Source: a virus. Taken from it: DNA of 21,737 nt. The notes beneath the pieces are model-generated. The model made no database searches. It worked only from the letters and a program-made list of their open reading frames with translations, and was not told where the DNA came from. Positions 1-6,826 of this stretch are shown in pieces. Within the stretch, counting starts at the first letter, position 1. The number at the start of each line of letters is the position of its first letter. The position numbers and the translations under genes are program-made. The stretch spans positions 1 to 21,737 of IMG/VR virus record IMGVR_UViG_3300032291_000155; one strand, 5' to 3'.

Positions 1-495
1 AGGGCCATTGAAAGGTCTTTGTAAATCTTTCTGCATCATGCGAGTATCTTCTGCAGTTGGCTTCTCACCTTTAAATGCAGCAGTAGTACCATAGTTACCT
101 AATAAAGTTTGTTCTGTAGCAGGGTTAGCAGATGGGTATTCTAAACCACCTGGAGATAAATCATTCTCAGACATGTTATCACCTCTAGACATATAGCCAG
201 GAGGTGCTGTAGGCACTGTAGTTTGTATAGGTTTATTACCTACTTGATACCCTTGGAGTCCTAATGAGTCACCTTGTTGGAAAGTACTAGGAGTTACTTG
301 ATCTCTAGTAGGTTTTGAATTAGCTAAGAGTTGTTCTTGAGCTCTTGCTTGTTCAGCCTTAAGATCTTTCTCTCTTTGCATTTCTGCTTGTACTTGTGCA
401 CCAGCATCATCGATAGACTGCTCAAACTGTCTTTGTCTGAACATATTACCAATATTTACACCTGATGCAAAGCCTTCTCCAAATGATTGTGCCAT
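1..495 (-). CDS. Putative ejection (internal virion) protein, 3' end beyond window
   Basis: An open frame of 165 codons starts at an ATG (495-493) and runs off the left edge without a stop, so the C-terminus is missing. A good ribosome site (AAGGAA) precedes the ATG. The visible part begins MAQSFGEGFASGVNIGN, then a charged, Gln/Glu/Ala-rich stretch (about residues 20-60) that looks helical or coiled-coil, then a Pro/Gly/Asn-rich low-complexity part. It follows the tail-hub and ejection genes as the last gene seen in the leftward operon. In P22-like phages this position holds DNA-ejection proteins, which leave the virion and help DNA cross the cell envelope. The role is inferred from position and composition; no diagnostic motif is visible. 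Confidence 0.6.
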   Translation of the reverse strand, partial: MAQSFGEGFASGVNIGNMFRQRQFEQSIDDAGAQVQAEMQREKDLKAEQARAQEQLLANSKPTRDQVTPSTFQQGDSLGLQGYQVGNKPIQTTVPTAPPGYMSRGDNMSENDLSPGGLEYPSANPATEQTLLGNYGTTAAFKGEKPTAEDTRMMQKDLQRPFNGP

Positions 496-510
496 AATTA
501 TATTCCTTAA

Positions 511-1311
511 TTAAATAGGTAGTTTAGAGTAGTCTACAACATAACCTATACTAGTTGTATGCACTGCATGTTTATATTGAGGCATCTCAAGTAAATCTTG
601 AGCCATAACTCCAATTGATTTAATGTAAGACCAAATGTAGTTAAAGCTATAAATTTTAATACCATTAATAGTATTAATGTGTTTAATATTAGTCTTAAGG
701 TTTTTATCAGATCCTGGCATAATTCCCTTTACAGCAAATGGATTACCCATCATACTCATACCAACACCTGCAATAGTACCAAAGATACCACTTAGAGGAC
801 TTGCACCTTGTGATTCTGATTGTTGGCCAAGACTCATATTAGCACCAGAAGGTCCTTGTACATTACCTATTAATTGTTGTAGGTAATTACCTGCGTATTG
901 ATTACCATAGTTTTGTAGTGCTAGGTCTTGGGCACCACCTTGACCTACACCAGTAGCTGCAAAGTTTCTATTTAAGGCTTCTAATCCTGTGTCAAAACCA
1001 AATTGATACCCAGGTCGGCTTTGGATAAAGTCAGTAAGAGATACACCTTCTTTACCTGGTACATATGTAGCACCCTTTTTAAAACCTTTAAGTTGCTTAC
1101 CTTTAGCATCCATATAGTATCCAGCAGTATCACCTATAGGACCTCCTAACAATAAGTCTGAAAGAAGAGCTTCGTAAGGAGCACGTTTACCTAAACCAAA
1201 GTAATCTTTAGAAGAAGATGATGAGCCTCCAGCTTTACTATCTCCACCATAGAAAGTAAAAGATTCTACTAGGTCTGTAACCCAGCTAAATAAATTAAAA
1301 AGTTTAAACAT
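511..1311 (-). CDS. Ejection-type internal virion protein with C-terminal S74 chaperone-like domain
   Basis: 266 residues. Residues 99-150 (RPGYQFGFDTGLEALNRNFA, then GGAQDLALQNYGNQYA) match a motif I recognise from DNA-transfer or ejection proteins of podoviruses. A Gly/Ala-rich hydrophobic segment (about 171-195) could insert in a membrane. Residues 201-264 resemble a peptidase S74 (endosialidase-type intramolecular chaperone) domain: SDKNLKTNIKHI, then GIKIYSFNY, GVMAQDLLE and a final VVDYSKL. In that family the chain is cut just before the conserved Ser, here Ser201. S74 domains normally assist trimeric fibres, so finding one on an ejection-type protein is noteworthy. It lies 3 nt after the GNAT-like gene and 15 nt before the partial ejection gene. 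Domain calls are from motifs only. Confidence 0.7.
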   Translation of the reverse strand: MFKLFNLFSWVTDLVESFTFYGGDSKAGGSSSSSKDYFGLGKRAPYEALLSDLLLGGPIGDTAGYYMDAKGKQLKGFKKGATYVPGKEGVSLTDFIQSRPGYQFGFDTGLEALNRNFAATGVGQGGAQDLALQNYGNQYAGNYLQQLIGNVQGPSGANMSLGQQSESQGASPLSGIFGTIAGVGMSMMGNPFAVKGIMPGSDKNLKTNIKHINTINGIKIYSFNYIWSYIKSIGVMAQDLLEMPQYKHAVHTTSIGYVVDYSKLPI

Positions 1312-1313
1312 TG

Positions 1314-1730
1314 TTAGTTCTCCAAAGAGTATTCATATGATATATAAGTTTGTTTCCAACCATCTTGTTTTAACACTTTACCCCAACCACGTCTACCTCT
1401 AAACTCAATACAAGCACAATTATTAAGTTTAGCAAAATCAGCCATAGTATCAACTATAGGCTTTCTCCATTTGTCAAGGTTATGTCCACCAATAAAGTGG
1501 CCAGTTAAAACACGTTTAGTTGGGTAATTAAATATCTCAGTTATAGCAGCACTATTTACTTCAGTACCCTCAAAAGCAATCCATAGTTGTTGGATACCTT
1601 TGTATAATTCTTTTTCTACGTGGTCTATATTAGTTCTACCACGAGAATGGTCTACTGCTCTTTTAATAAGTCCCTTTACATGAGGGAATACTTTATCGTA
1701 ATCTTCTTTAGGTACTAAGACTATTTCCAT
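1314..1730 (-). CDS. GNAT-fold acetyltransferase-like phage protein
   Basis: 138 residues. The start overlaps the preceding stop as TAATG, which implies coupled translation. The pattern fits a small GNAT-like fold of the type often encoded beside podovirus tail genes: an N-terminal helix, a central QLWIAFEGTEVNSAAITEIF strand pair, an RVLTGHFIGGHNLDKW segment, then a helix and CIEFRGRRGWGKVLKQDGW. The RGRRGWGKVLKQDGW stretch resembles the acetyl-CoA-binding loop and the typical 'GF' ending of GNAT proteins. The canonical Q/RxxGxG/A is imperfect, so catalysis is uncertain and the fold may serve a structural or assembly role. It sits between the gp10-like tail gene and the ejection genes. Confidence 0.55.
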   Translation of the reverse strand: MEIVLVPKEDYDKVFPHVKGLIKRAVDHSRGRTNIDHVEKELYKGIQQLWIAFEGTEVNSAAITEIFNYPTKRVLTGHFIGGHNLDKWRKPIVDTMADFAKLNNCACIEFRGRRGWGKVLKQDGWKQTYISYEYSLEN

Positions 1731-3817
1731 TATTCTTGAGCGTTATCCAAACGGCCATTCAAGTTAAAGTCTACTTTTTCTAAACGTAGTGGGTTGTTTC
1801 CTGTGTATAAGAACTCATAAGCTCTACGTCTAAACCTACCCAGTTGATATAAACATGGTTTTTGTAAGTTAAGGTTAACATTTCTATATTGAGACCACGT
1901 ATTATAGTCATCTTCGGTATGTCTAACTTGCATGACATCATTAATCTGATCACCAAAGACTGTTAAAGCACTGCCTACTTTAAATGCAAAGGTATTAAAA
2001 TCCATACGATCAGTGACAATACGCATCCTAATCGGACCGAAAGGGTCTACATAGTTAGTAGGACTTAAAGTAAACACTAAACCATTAACAGCATCTAGTA
2101 CATAGAAAGAACCACTGTTAAAAGGAAACTGGGTAACAAATGAACATTCAAAGTAATCTTCACCACCACCAATAAAGTCTTTACTTGTAGTCCATACATG
2201 CCATTCATTTTCTGTTAAATCATATACAAGAGTAACATTTTGATCTGTTAGTACTAAACCATACAAAGTATGGCCTGCAATCTTATATAACCAAGAGTAT
2301 GTACCTGAGAGGTCACTTGCATTTAAAAACGTCTCTACGGCCTTTGTAGATATCTTGGTGGGGGATAATCCATTAAGTATGTAAATAGCTCTACCACCTT
2401 CTACTACATTACCCATCCAAACTAATGTTTGTTCTGGGTTTTGAATTGAGTTACCATCAGCACAACCAATTTCCATGTGAGCAGATTGGTTAATAGATAG
2501 TACAGAACCTGTTGCATTACCAGCATCAAAGAAGAAGTCAGCTGTCCACTCTTTAAATGCTACAATATAGTTAAGGTGTCTAGCTAATGCTTTACCTTTG
2601 TCAGCTTCTGATTTAGCTGATGTAAAGTTTAGAGCACCCCATGCAGATGGATTCTCATTATCTGATTGCCAAATTTGACCCTGAGAGTCCATAGCAAATA
2701 CATAACCATCTAAGTATACTAAGCCAGGCACAGGATTATTTGGAAAACTATTTAATGATGCAGTAGCTGCTGCTGAAGTTGTAACAGCACCTGTAATTGT
2801 AGTACTACCTACCGTTTGAGTAGGACTAACTAAATAAGTACCTCTTAAACCTTGGTTATAAAAGTTATATGTACCTGCTGCTTGTACACTAAATGTACTA
2901 TTAATTGTAACTGTTTTAGTATCAGTATCTACAGCTGTAACTAATGTACCATTAGCAATACCAGTACCCGTTATAAGTTGATTAACTGCAATCCCTGTAA
3001 CAGAAGATAACACCACTGTATTTGCATTCTTAGCACCACCACTAACCCATGTTGTTGTAGCTGTAGCTGTCTCAGTAGATGTTATTTGACTTACAATTTT
3101 AGTACCAGCTGATACACCAGTGCCTGTAATAGTCATACCATTATATAAAGAACCTGAACTAACTGCTGTAATAGTTAATGTTGTTGCAGCAATACTACCA
3201 GTACCACTAAAGGCTGGGTTATTAAATACCACAGTAAGTGTACCAGAATAACCAGTACCAGGGTTTGTTAAAGTAACAGCAACTACAGAACCACTAAGAG
3301 TAGTATAAGTACCTGCGGCTCCTGAGCCACCACCCGAACCTGTAATGGTAAAGGTACCACCACCTGAAGGGTAACCAGAACCACCATTGGTTAGTACTAC
3401 TAAGTTTACTTGTCCATCTATTAATACAACAGTTCCAGTAGCATCCATATAATAGCCATTAACTTGGTCATGGAATACCATGTAAGGATGTGGACTAGTA
3501 GTAGCTAGAGTATTAACCCAGCTAATGTTATTAACAGCGTTTAAACCAGTCTGTTTAGTTACTCTTGTACCACCAGTTATTTGGTATAAACTACCACCAG
3601 CTACAGCATATAAATTATTATTAAAAGTCCATAAGCCTTGACCTGGATCTGGTAATGCTGGAGTTATAGTATAGTTAGCTTTACCTGGTCTTTTAATAAC
3701 TAAAGTCTTACCATCAGGGTATGATTCTTTAAAACAGTTAACCATCTTAGAGTCTTTAGTAAGACTATTGGTTCTATTCTTTAAAGAATTAGCTAAAGGT
3801 ACATTAACTATAGGCAT
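1730..3817 (-). CDS. P22 gp10-like tail hub / packaged-DNA stabilisation protein with inserted modules
   Basis: 695 residues; P22 gp10 is about 470. The N-terminus (VNVPLANSLKNRTNSLTKDS, then VNCFKESYPDGKTLVIKRPG) and the region after residue about 360 (NPVPGLVYLDGYVFAMDSQGQIWQS, ALARHLNYIVAFKEWTADFF, later VRHTEDDYNTW) are typical of this beta-rich tail protein. It closes the portal vertex after packaging and docks the tail spikes or fibres. The extra length is an insertion at about residues 138-352. That insertion has a GSGY-type beta module (TNGGSGYPSGG, NPGTGYSG), an AATTLTITAVSSGSLYNGMT module and an ANTVVLSSVTGIAVNQLITG module. These Thr/Ser/Gly-rich modules resemble surface-exposed domains found in many phage structural proteins. 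Its start overlaps the stop of the gp4-like gene (TAATG). Confidence 0.8.
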   Translation of the reverse strand: MPIVNVPLANSLKNRTNSLTKDSKMVNCFKESYPDGKTLVIKRPGKANYTITPALPDPGQGLWTFNNNLYAVAGGSLYQITGGTRVTKQTGLNAVNNISWVNTLATTSPHPYMVFHDQVNGYYMDATGTVVLIDGQVNLVVLTNGGSGYPSGGGTFTITGSGGGSGAAGTYTTLSGSVVAVTLTNPGTGYSGTLTVVFNNPAFSGTGSIAATTLTITAVSSGSLYNGMTITGTGVSAGTKIVSQITSTETATATTTWVSGGAKNANTVVLSSVTGIAVNQLITGTGIANGTLVTAVDTDTKTVTINSTFSVQAAGTYNFYNQGLRGTYLVSPTQTVGSTTITGAVTTSAAATASLNSFPNNPVPGLVYLDGYVFAMDSQGQIWQSDNENPSAWGALNFTSAKSEADKGKALARHLNYIVAFKEWTADFFFDAGNATGSVLSINQSAHMEIGCADGNSIQNPEQTLVWMGNVVEGGRAIYILNGLSPTKISTKAVETFLNASDLSGTYSWLYKIAGHTLYGLVLTDQNVTLVYDLTENEWHVWTTSKDFIGGGEDYFECSFVTQFPFNSGSFYVLDAVNGLVFTLSPTNYVDPFGPIRMRIVTDRMDFNTFAFKVGSALTVFGDQINDVMQVRHTEDDYNTWSQYRNVNLNLQKPCLYQLGRFRRRAYEFLYTGNNPLRLEKVDFNLNGRLDNAQE

Positions 3818-4818
3818 TAATGAAAGTCTCTGTTAAACCCACCACGTACATCTGGTTGGAAGTAAGTAGATGTCCACTCAATATCCCAATCCATTAATTC
3901 ATTTTTTAATGTTAAAGCCTTTTGTTCATAATATTGTTTATCATTAATAGTCTTTTCATAGTCAGAAGCCAACTCTGCTACTAGTGCCCATTTAAGAGCT
4001 AGGAACCATTCACTAGGAAAGTCAAAGTTCTCATTAGGTTTAGTAATGTCCATGATAGGACGTTGCACTGTAAGGTGTAACTCATAGTACTCAGAAGTAT
4101 TAGCGTTAGGTGTTAAGAACACGCTAACTTCACCATAGTCTCTCCATGATTTATAGAACACGGAATTTGTAGTACCTTGAGAAGATTTACTACCTAAGAT
4201 GTTATACTCTTGTTGAGATATAAGATTCATAGGTAAATCAATAAATGTATTACTAAGACTATCAACTGTTATAGTAGCAGGAGTTGTATAAGCACCACCT
4301 AATACAGTAAGTATATTACCAACTTCATAATTACCACCACTAGCTTGAAGAGCTGCATTAGTAACAACTCCACCTGAGAATGTTAAATTAAATGTAGCAC
4401 CAGAACCTGTTCCACTATTTACAGATACAGACACAGGGTTAGAAGGTTGTGAGCTATAGCCAGATCCACCTGACAATATTGAAATCTTACCTACACCATT
4501 TGTAGGGGCTGTCATGTTTCTTAAGAAAGCTTGAATAACTCTTAAAGGTTTATCAGCATTTAAATCGTAGGCAGCTGATGGTCCAATAGTATAAGAAGTT
4601 TGAGTATTAACAAGAGGTAATGTATACTCAACAACAGTCCAGAGTTTAATACCTTCTGATTGCCATTTCTTTAAAATAAGATTTAAAGAAAATGATGAGT
4701 TCTCAATTGTTGTAGCTGAAGGTTGTGCACCTTCTTCTAATACTGCTAAACTACGTAGAGCAGCTTCAATAATTTGATCTCGTGTAACGGTAAAGGTAGT
4801 TGTTCCTGAAACAGCCAT
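3817..4818 (-). CDS. P22 gp4-like head-completion / tail accessory protein with inserted GSGY module
   Basis: 333 residues; P22 gp4 is about 166. The first hundred residues (TRDQIIEAALRSLAVLEEGA, LNLILKKWQSEGIKLWTVVE, then YDLNADKPLRVIQAF) are typical of gp4-family proteins, which form the ring under the portal. The C-terminal part (VQRPIMDITKPNENFDFPSE, then WFLALKWALVAELASDYE) also matches. Between them, about residues 108-188, lies a Gly/Ser/Thr-rich insertion (ISILSGGSGYSSQP, GSGATFNLTFSGGVVTNAAL, GGNYEVGNILTVLGG) related in style to the one in the next gene. It is the first gene of the tail block after the lysis cassette, with a 2-nt gap to the upstream gene. The family call is fairly firm; the insertion's function is unknown. 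Confidence 0.8.
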   Translation of the reverse strand: MAVSGTTTFTVTRDQIIEAALRSLAVLEEGAQPSATTIENSSFSLNLILKKWQSEGIKLWTVVEYTLPLVNTQTSYTIGPSAAYDLNADKPLRVIQAFLRNMTAPTNGVGKISILSGGSGYSSQPSNPVSVSVNSGTGSGATFNLTFSGGVVTNAALQASGGNYEVGNILTVLGGAYTTPATITVDSLSNTFIDLPMNLISQQEYNILGSKSSQGTTNSVFYKSWRDYGEVSVFLTPNANTSEYYELHLTVQRPIMDITKPNENFDFPSEWFLALKWALVAELASDYEKTINDKQYYEQKALTLKNELMDWDIEWTSTYFQPDVRGGFNRDFH

Positions 4819-4820
4819 GA

Positions 4821-5006
4821 TTAATCCTTAAGTTTACCTAATAGTTTTTGTACTGTCTTAGTTTCGTAGATGCGTATTGTAGTCCAAATAATAGTAAATA
4901 AAGCAGCTATTGCTGGTAATACTTGCATCATAGTTCCTACTGCTGTTGCAATAGATGCACCATCAATTACATGTTTAGTTGCATCTGTTAAGTGTTCGTG
5001 AGCCAT
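4821..5006 (-). CDS. Small membrane protein, possible holin
   Basis: 61 residues. A hydrophobic segment spans about residues 15-46 (IDGASIATAVGTMMQVLPAI, then AALFTIIWTTIRIY) and is followed by a positively charged tail (ETKTVQKLLGKLKD). It contains one long or two short membrane helices with a basic C-terminus. Small phage proteins ending in RIYETKTVQKLLG are common beside lysis genes, and I recognise the pattern, but their role is usually only inferred. It starts as TAATG on the stop of the SprT-like gene, so it is co-translated with the lysis cassette. It could be a second holin or antiholin to the three-helix holin at 5793-6278. Confidence 0.6.
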   Translation of the reverse strand: MAHEHLTDATKHVIDGASIATAVGTMMQVLPAIAALFTIIWTTIRIYETKTVQKLLGKLKD

Positions 5007-5344
5007 TATAAGTCCTTGGGTTCCCAGCCGTATATCTCGGCTATTTGATATGTTAGTTTATAGAAGTTTTTGTTATGAAGCTCATATCGTTTACCCTGAA
5101 GGTATAGAATAAGATGCACCATTTCATGTGCCATTGTTTTCTCTAGGGTTTGAAGTAGACTCATCTTAGCTGAACTAATTGTAATACAATGAGGTTCAGG
5201 TTGATACTGTCCATACATAGATGGATCATCTACTACTAAAAATTCTATCTCTGAAGGTCTTGGTAACTTATACTTGTTGAAAGGTGGCAGATTACATAAC
5301 ATCCTATAAACTGCTTTACACGACTCAACTGTAATAAGATTCAT
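5006..5344 (-). CDS. SprT-like zinc metalloprotease domain protein
   Basis: 112 residues from the ATG at 5344. A longer frame beginning at TTG 5356 would overlap the endolysin gene and is less likely. The motif MAHEMVHLILYLQGKRYELH contains HExxH (His73, Glu74, His77), a zinc-binding and catalytic motif, and HNKNF (His90) is a plausible third ligand as in SprT/SPRTN-type proteases. The protein is short, essentially the bare catalytic domain. It lies directly downstream of the endolysin with a 1-nt gap and couples by TAATG to a small membrane protein. Possible roles are processing of a virion or lysis protein, or cell-wall cleavage. The metal site is seen; the substrate is unknown. The ribosome site before ATG 5344 is weak, so coupling to the endolysin is likely. 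Confidence 0.7.
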   Translation of the reverse strand: MNLITVESCKAVYRMLCNLPPFNKYKLPRPSEIEFLVVDDPSMYGQYQPEPHCITISSAKMSLLQTLEKTMAHEMVHLILYLQGKRYELHNKNFYKLTYQIAEIYGWEPKDL

Positions 5345-5345
5345 T

Positions 5346-5792
5346 TTAACTTTCAAATAATGCTTTTTCGTCTAATCTTCTTGTTTGTAAACCTCTTAGT
5401 ATTTTACCACCAGCACGACAATACTTAACTAACGACTCCATAGCTTTTTCTTTATTGCCCCTAAGAAGCGCTTGACGGATGGTTGAACGCTGAAAGCATC
5501 CAAGACCCAGATTAAAGCAAAAACTGACAAGGGCATCAAACTCATTTTGTTTAAGAGGTACATTAGGTAATAGTTTATTTACACCTAACTCAAAGCGACG
5601 TAAATCAGTTTTAAGAATTCCATCTATTTCTGTGCTTGTGAAAGTTTTGTTGTAAGCATCAGGGAGTTGTTTACCATCACCAATGAGGTGTCCAACACCA
5701 ACAGTCCACAACCCTGCAGGGCAACGGTAAGGCTTATTACGCACACCTTCGTGATGTTTGATAAGAGCAATCCCAGCTTTTGATACATTCAC
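5346..5792 (-). CDS. Endolysin, glycoside hydrolase family 24 lysozyme
   Basis: 148 residues, the usual size for a phage lysozyme that cleaves the beta-1,4 bond between N-acetylmuramic acid and N-acetylglucosamine. The N-terminus carries the T4-type active site: Glu15 in LIKHHEG, then position 24, then Thr30 in GLWTVGVGH, in the spacing E-x8-C-x5-T. Cys24 replaces the Asp20 of T4 lysozyme, a known natural variant position. FDALVSFCFNLG and the C-terminal GLQTRRLDEKALFE segment also match the family. There is no signal peptide or signal-anchor, so a holin must release it; that fits the holin gene immediately upstream (5793-6278). Confidence 0.9.
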   Translation of the reverse strand: MNVSKAGIALIKHHEGVRNKPYRCPAGLWTVGVGHLIGDGKQLPDAYNKTFTSTEIDGILKTDLRRFELGVNKLLPNVPLKQNEFDALVSFCFNLGLGCFQRSTIRQALLRGNKEKAMESLVKYCRAGGKILRGLQTRRLDEKALFES

Positions 5793-6278
5793 TTATTTCT
5801 TTTCCCAAGTCCTAGCACCAAAGTAGAAACCAATAATAGAACCTACAATAGCCATTTCATCACTAGAGAATATTACATCCATAGTTTCTCTACTAAAACC
5901 AGCAGTATTTACAGCCCAAATAAAACCAGCTATATCAACGAATAACAATAAACCCACAAAAGTAAAAGCAACAATAGGTCTAACCGAAGCGTTAAGTGTT
6001 TTAATCCATGGAGCAGCTTCTGATACAATCTTAGCATCATGTTCATAAAGAGCTTGCCTTTCTTGTGCAAAAGTCTCAGCATAAGTACCTTCTAATTCAA
6101 TAGCAGCTACCTTCTCTTGTGCTACAAAACCAGCTTGAGCCATAGCCATAGTCTGTTCATTTTGTAGTCTCGCCATCTCACGTTCATGAGACTGATCACC
6201 TTTTTGTTGAAAGAAACCAAGGATGCTTGGTAATCCAGCAGTAGCAAATCCTAATATAGAACTTAAAATACTAAACAT
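5793..6278 (-). CDS. Holin, GTA-type three-helix family
   Basis: 161 residues. A short hydrophobic N-terminus (residues 1-23, FSILSSILGFATAGLPSILG) is followed by a charged amphipathic helical stretch (28-90). Two clear membrane helices then come at about 102-124 (PIVAFTFVGLLLFVDIAGFI) and 140-156 (AIVGSIIGFYFGARTW). The order and the NASVRPIVAF and FYFGARTWEKK motifs match the holin family first described in gene-transfer-agent clusters. It would form inner-membrane holes that release the endolysin encoded directly downstream (stop and start nearly touch). The start overlaps the preceding stop as TAATG. Confidence 0.8.
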   Translation of the reverse strand: MFSILSSILGFATAGLPSILGFFQQKGDQSHEREMARLQNEQTMAMAQAGFVAQEKVAAIELEGTYAETFAQERQALYEHDAKIVSEAAPWIKTLNASVRPIVAFTFVGLLLFVDIAGFIWAVNTAGFSRETMDVIFSSDEMAIVGSIIGFYFGARTWEKK

Positions 6279-6550
6279 TATTTACCTTTTCTTTGCATAT
6301 CGTGTTCTTCTAGAATACGGATACGAACATTGAGTTCACCCATTTGTGTTTTTAATTCTTCTTTAAGTTTTGCTCTAGCCTCAGCAGATATAGGGCTATC
6401 AATTGGCACACCTTGTTCTGTAATAAGGTTAGGCATTTTAGACTTGATACTTATTAAGTCTGCTTGTATAGCAGTCATTGAAGTAAGTAACCATGCAATA
6501 GCAGATACTATTACAGGAAATAACATGCTAGTTATTTTAGATAAATCCAT
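6278..6550 (-). CDS. Membrane-anchored coiled-coil protein of the lysis cassette
   Basis: 90 residues. One N-terminal membrane helix (about 8-28, MLFPVIVSAIAWLLTSMTAI) is followed by a polar linker containing GVPIDSPISAEARAKLKEE and a C-terminal coiled-coil-like helix (MGELNVRIRILEEHDMQRKG). This one-helix plus coiled-coil layout is that of an inner-membrane spanin or a holin regulator, but no partner outer-membrane lipoprotein was found beside or inside it. It lies between the fibre-adjacent gene and the holin, coupled to both by overlapping stop/start codons. Function is inferred from position and topology only. Confidence 0.6.
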   Translation of the reverse strand: MDLSKITSMLFPVIVSAIAWLLTSMTAIQADLISIKSKMPNLITEQGVPIDSPISAEARAKLKEELKTQMGELNVRIRILEEHDMQRKGK

Positions 6551-6816
6551 TATACTTCTTCTGGTTCAGGTGGGGATGGAGGTAAAGGGTAAATGTTTTG
6601 ATCACTTGTATTATAGTACCATTGATCTGCCACTACATCATCATCACACTCTGTCCAAAATAATGGTAAAGCAACTTCAAAAGTTTGATTTTCTACTTCA
6701 GCTACTCTGCATGAATTATCAATAGGTGTAAAAATTGGTTGAGGAGGTGTATCTGTTGTCCATCCTGAAATATATTGAATTGGTGATTCATTAGGTGATA
6801 TTAATGCATTTTTCAT
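6550..6816 (-). CDS. Small conserved phage protein next to the tail fibre
   Basis: 88 residues, acidic and proline-rich at the end (PLPPSPPEPEEV). It starts MKNALISPNESPIQYISGW and contains RVAEVENQTFEVALPLFWTE, then CDDDVVADQWYYN. I recognise this pattern from small proteins downstream of phage tail-fibre genes, where a fibre chaperone is a common guess, but no function is established. It follows the fibre gene with a 10-nt gap and couples to the membrane-protein gene by an overlapping TAATG. A chance frame is unlikely given the spacing and the family-like sequence. Confidence 0.6.
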   Translation of the reverse strand: MKNALISPNESPIQYISGWTTDTPPQPIFTPIDNSCRVAEVENQTFEVALPLFWTECDDDVVADQWYYNTSDQNIYPLPPSPPEPEEV

Positions 6817-6826
6817 ATTATTTTCC

